A DNA stretch of 64,000 bases from Staphylococcus xylosus (GTDB lineage: Bacteria; Bacillota; Bacilli; Staphylococcales; Staphylococcaceae): contig NZ_MRZO01000001.1 in the NCBI RefSeq assembly GCF_002732165.1, forward strand, positions 620,001 to 684,000, written 5' to 3'. Below are positions 61,001-64,000 of this stretch, piece by piece. The notes under the pieces were generated by a model. It ran no database searches and was not told where the DNA came from. It saw nothing but the letters and a program-made list of their open reading frames with translations. The first letter of the stretch is position 1, and each line of letters opens with the position of its first letter. The position numbers and the translations under genes are program-made.

Positions 61001-64000
61001 TTACATGTTTTTCATTGTAAAAGTCATACTTTCAAGGACACTTGTTAATGCGTCTACTGTATCTAATGATGTAAGACAAGGTACACCATTTTCTACTGAT
61101 GCACGTCTGATTTGGAAGCCATCACGTTCAACTTCTTTTCCTTTTGTCATTGTATTGACGACAATTTGTACTTCACCATTTTGAATACGATTTAATAGAT
61201 TGTCTTCGCCACCAATTTTGCCAACGATTTCTGAAGGAATTTGATTTTCAGTTAATTTCTGGGCAGTACCTTCTGTCGCTAAAATTTTATAACCGACTTC
61301 ATTTAAGCGATGTGCGATAGATACAATTTCATCTTTATCTTTATCACTTACCGTCATCAAGACTGTACCATGGTCACTGACTTCCATACCACTTGCAGTT
61401 AATCCTTTGTAAAGCGCCTTTTCCATTGTAGAATCTTTACCCATTACTTCACCTGTTGATTTCATTTCAGGTCCAAGCGTGATATCTACGTTTTTCAATT
61501 TATTAAAACTGAAGACCGGTGCTTTGACAAACACGCCATCTGCGTATGGTTGAATTCCAGCTTCATAACCTAAATTGACAAGTTTTTCTCCCATTATGGA
61601 ACGCATTGCCAATTGTGCCATTTGAATGTCAGTAATCTTACTTAGGAATGGTACCGTACGACTGGCACGCGGATTTACTTCTAAGACATATACACCATCG
61701 TGTGCGATAACAAATTGAATATTAATAAGACCAATTATATTTAAACCTTTTGCCAATTTAATAGTGAAATTTTCTAGCGTATCCATTTCCTCTTGAGTTA
61801 ATGTTTGTGGTGGATATACTGCAATAGAGTCACCGGAGTGAACACCCGCTCTTTCTATGTGTTCCATGATACCCGGAATGATTACAGTCTCTCCATCACA
61901 TATAGCATCAACTTCAATTTCTTTACCTGTTAAGTATCTGTCTACTAGTACAGGATGATCAGGGCTAGCTTTAACAGCTTGATTCATGTAGTCTTCTAAT
62001 TCTGCATCACTATTAACAATCTCCATCGCACGTCCACCTAATACGTATGATGGTCTTACAACGACTGGATAACCGATGTTTCTAGCATTTTCTAGTGCTT
62101 CTTGAGGTGATGTAGCCGTCTTACCATTTGGTTGTGGCACACCAATTTTATTCAATAACGCTTCGAACTCTTTACGGTCTTCTGCTCTATTTAAATCTTC
62201 TAATGATGTTCCTAGAATTTGAACGTCATGTTTTGCTAATTTATCAGCTAAGTTAATCGCTGTTTGGCCACCAAATTGAACGACTACCCCTTTTGGTTGT
62301 TCTAAATCTATGATATTCATGACATCTTCTTCAGTCAGTGGTTCAAAGTATAATTTATCTGATATTGAAAAGTCAGTTGATACAGTTTCTGGATTATTAT
62401 TTACAATAATTGCTTCGTAACCAGCTTGTTGAATCGCCCACACAGCGTGCACCGTTGCATAATCAAATTCAACACCTTGACCAATACGTATTGGACCTGA
62501 TCCTAGTACTAGAATTTTCTCTTTCTCCGTAACGGTAGATTCATTTTCGTATTCATATGTTCCATAATAATAAGGTGTTGCTGACTCAAATTCTGCAGCA
62601 CATGTATCTACCATTTTATACACTGGCGTAATACCATTTGCTACTCTTAAATCGTGAACTTCAGTTTCTGTCATATCGAAACGATGCGCAATGACACGGT
62701 CACTAAAGCCATAATTTTTAGCAAATTTCAGGTAATTAATATCACCTTTATTAGCCTTTAAATCATGTTCTATATTAATAATATGTTGGAATTTATTTAA
62801 GAAGAAATAATCTATTTTTGTCATTTCATGAATTTCTTCTAATGTCGTACCTCTGCGGATCGCTTCTCCTATAAAGAATAAACGTTCATCATCTTGGTCT
62901 TTGATACGCGATTTAATATAATCTAAATCGAACGTTTCACCATTCGGTAAACCTAAGTGATGTACACCGTATTCTAAAGAACGAATCGCTTTAAGTAAGG
63001 ACTCTTCATATGTTCTACCGATTGCCATTACTTCGCCTGTTGCTTTCATTTGTGTACCTAGAACACGTTCACCTTTTTCAAATTTATCAAATGGAAAACG
63101 TGGAATCTTAGAAATCACATAATCTAATGTAGGCTCAAAGGCAGCGTATGATGTTTCAGTAATCGGATTCAACATTTCATCCAACGTCAATCCTACTGCA
63201 ATTTTGGCAGCTAATTTGGCAATTGGATAGCCCGTTGCTTTTGACGCCAACGCAGATGAACGAGATACACGAGGATTCACCTCGATGATATAGTAATCCA
63301 TAGAATGTGGATCTAGCGCAAGTTGTACATTACAACCACCTTCAATGCCTAATGCGCGTATCACTTTTAATGATACGTCACGTAACATTTGATATTCCAC
63401 ATCTGACAACGTTTGACTAGGTGCTACTACGATTGAGTCACCTGTATGTATCCCCACAGGGTCAATATTTTCCATATTACAGACAACGATAGCATTGTCA
63501 TTTTTATCACGCATAACTTCATATTCAATTTCTTTAAAGCCAGCGATTGATTTTTCAATTAAACACTGTGTGGCCGGACTATAATGTAAACCATTACCTA
63601 CGATTTCTTTAAATTCTTCATCGTTATAACAAATGCCGCCGCCAGTACCGCCCATTGTAAATGCCGGTCTTACAATTAACGGGTAACCAACTTCTTCTTT
63701 AAATGCAAATGCTTGCTCAATTGTATTAACGATATCACTTTCAGGAACCGGTACATTTAGTTCATTCATCAATGTTCTAAATAATTCTCTATCTTCGGCT
63801 TGTTGAATCGACTCCAATTCTGTACCTAATAGCTGTACATTATTAGCTTCTAATTCTCCACTATCATGTAATTGAATTGCCATATTCAACCCTGTTTGGC
63901 CACCTAATGTAGGTAGGAGTGCATCAGGTTGTTCTTTACGGATAATACGTGCAATGAAATCATGCGTTAGTGGCTCAATATAAACTTTATCAGCAATTTC
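61001..64000 (-). CDS. carB: Carbamoyl-phosphate synthase large subunit (partial, N-terminus outside window)
   Basis: Makes carbamoyl phosphate for pyrimidines and arginine. The frame is open to the right edge (codon GAA at 64000), giving 999 residues; full proteins have about 1057, so some 58 N-terminal residues are missing. An internal Met at 63889 is not the start. Two ATP-grasp halves are visible: [17 protein letters not shown] in the first and [13 protein letters not shown] in the second, with [16 protein letters not shown] opening the second half and the C-terminal MGS-like allosteric domain with [16 protein letters not shown]. The downstream order carB-pyrF-pyrE is usual. Confidence 0.98.
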   Translation of the reverse strand, partial: EIADKVYIEPLTHDFIARIIRKEQPDALLPTLGGQTGLNMAIQLHDSGELEANNVQLLGTELESIQQAEDRELFRTLMNELNVPVPESDIVNTIEQAFAFKEEVGYPLIVRPAFTMGGTGGGICYNDEEFKEIVGNGLHYSPATQCLIEKSIAGFKEIEYEVMRDKNDNAIVVCNMENIDPVGIHTGDSIVVAPSQTLSDVEYQMLRDVSLKVIRALGIEGGCNVQLALDPHSMDYYIIEVNPRVSRSSALASKATGYPIAKLAAKIAVGLTLDEMLNPITETSYAAFEPTLDYVISKIPRFPFDKFEKGERVLGTQMKATGEVMAIGRTYEESLLKAIRSLEYGVHHLGLPNGETFDLDYIKSRIKDQDDERLFFIGEAIRRGTTLEEIHEMTKIDYFFLNKFQHIINIEHDLKANKGDINYLKFAKNYGFSDRVIAHRFDMTETEVHDLRVANGITPVYKMVDTCAAEFESATPYYYGTYEYENESTVTEKEKILVLGSGPIRIGQGVEFDYATVHAVWAIQQAGYEAIIVNNNPETVSTDFSISDKLYFEPLTEEDVMNIIDLEQPKGVVVQFGGQTAINLADKLAKHDVQILGTSLEDLNRAEDRKEFEALLNKIGVPQPNGKTATSPQEALENARNIGYPVVVRPSYVLGGRAMEIVNSDAELEDYMNQAVKASPDHPVLVDRYLTGKEIEVDAICDGETVIIPGIMEHIERAGVHSGDSIAVYPPQTLTQEEMDTLENFTIKLAKGLNIIGLINIQFVIAHDGVYVLEVNPRASRTVPFLSKITDIQMAQLAMRSIMGEKLVNLGYEAGIQPYADGVFVKAPVFSFNKLKNVDITLGPEMKSTGEVMGKDSTMEKALYKGLTASGMEVSDHGTVLMTVSDKDKDEIVSIAHRLNEVGYKILATEGTAQKLTENQIPSEIVGKIGGEDNLLNRIQNGEVQIVVNTMTKGKEVERDGFQIRRASVENGVPCLTSLDTVDALTSVLESMTFTMKNM

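Noticed and set aside
61001..63889. carB starting at the Met at 63889
   Set aside because: The frame stays open to the window edge and the protein would lack most of the N-terminal domain.

Overview
This window is a stretch of chromosome from a low-GC Firmicute, almost certainly a Staphylococcus. The gene order trmFO-topA-dprA-sucDC-rnhB-rbgA, rplS-trmD-rimM-rpsP-ffh-ylxM-ftsY-smc-rnc-acpP-fabG-fabD-plsX-fapR-recG, sdaA-fakA-asp23-like-rpmB-thiN-rpe-rsgA-pknB-stp-rlmN-rsmB-fmt-def-priA-coaBC-rpoZ-gmk, rqcH and pyrE-pyrF-carB is the staphylococcal backbone, and the protein sequences resemble S. aureus without being identical. The accessory genes suggest a coagulase-negative species; I cannot name it from sequence alone. 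Nearly all backbone genes lie on the minus strand. Gene-sized insertions and the rpmB and rqcH genes lie on the plus strand. There are no tRNA or rRNA genes, insertion sequences, prophage genes or CRISPR arrays.

Layout. 1-8.6 kb: tRNA modification (trmFO, cut by the window edge), topoisomerase I, DprA, succinyl-CoA synthetase with a candidate cre site, RNase HII and the 50S-assembly GTPase RbgA. 8.8-14.1 kb: two tandem plus-strand YfhO-type multi-membrane proteins. 14.5-16.7 kb: L19, TrmD, RimM, S16. 16.9-19.2 kb: a TPP-riboswitch-controlled pair (short-chain dehydrogenase and luciferase-like flavin monooxygenase), followed by a decayed coding remnant. 19.7-30.9 kb: SRP (ffh, ylxM, ftsY), smc, rnc, and the fatty-acid/phospholipid cluster with its regulator FapR and a visible FapR operator. 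31.2-33.1 kb: a secreted thermolysin-family metalloprotease with its own promoter and terminator, inserted between fapR and recG. 33-39 kb: recG, serine dehydratase, fatty-acid kinase FakA and an Asp23-like protein. 39.3-49 kb: rpmB, thiN, rpe, rsgA, a 54-bp tandem repeat, then the PASTA kinase/phosphatase pair and a translation-related operon ending in a deformylase-like pseudoenzyme. 49-50.4 kb: an accessory acetyltransferase and a 64-aa protein. 50.4-57.1 kb: priA, coaBC, rpoZ, gmk, rqcH. 57.2-59.6 kb: a structured repeat, a VOC protein, a YitT membrane protein, a 27-aa membrane peptide missed by size cut-offs, and a 60-aa conserved protein. 59.6-64 kb: the end of the pyrimidine operon, with carB cut by the window edge.

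The most interesting part is the TPP-riboswitch flavin-monooxygenase/SDR cassette at 16.9-19.2 kb. Its wiring says it is made when thiamine pyrophosphate is low, yet neither gene is a known thiamine biosynthesis or transport gene. The window also encodes thiamine pyrophosphokinase (thiN), which would make the riboswitch ligand. Other points worth following are the tandem YfhO pair with an out-of-frame leader start, the 54-bp repeat array butting on pknB, the 27-aa membrane peptide with its own strong terminator, an attenuator-like hairpin directly in front of acpP, and an operator-like palindrome downstream of the protease promoter.
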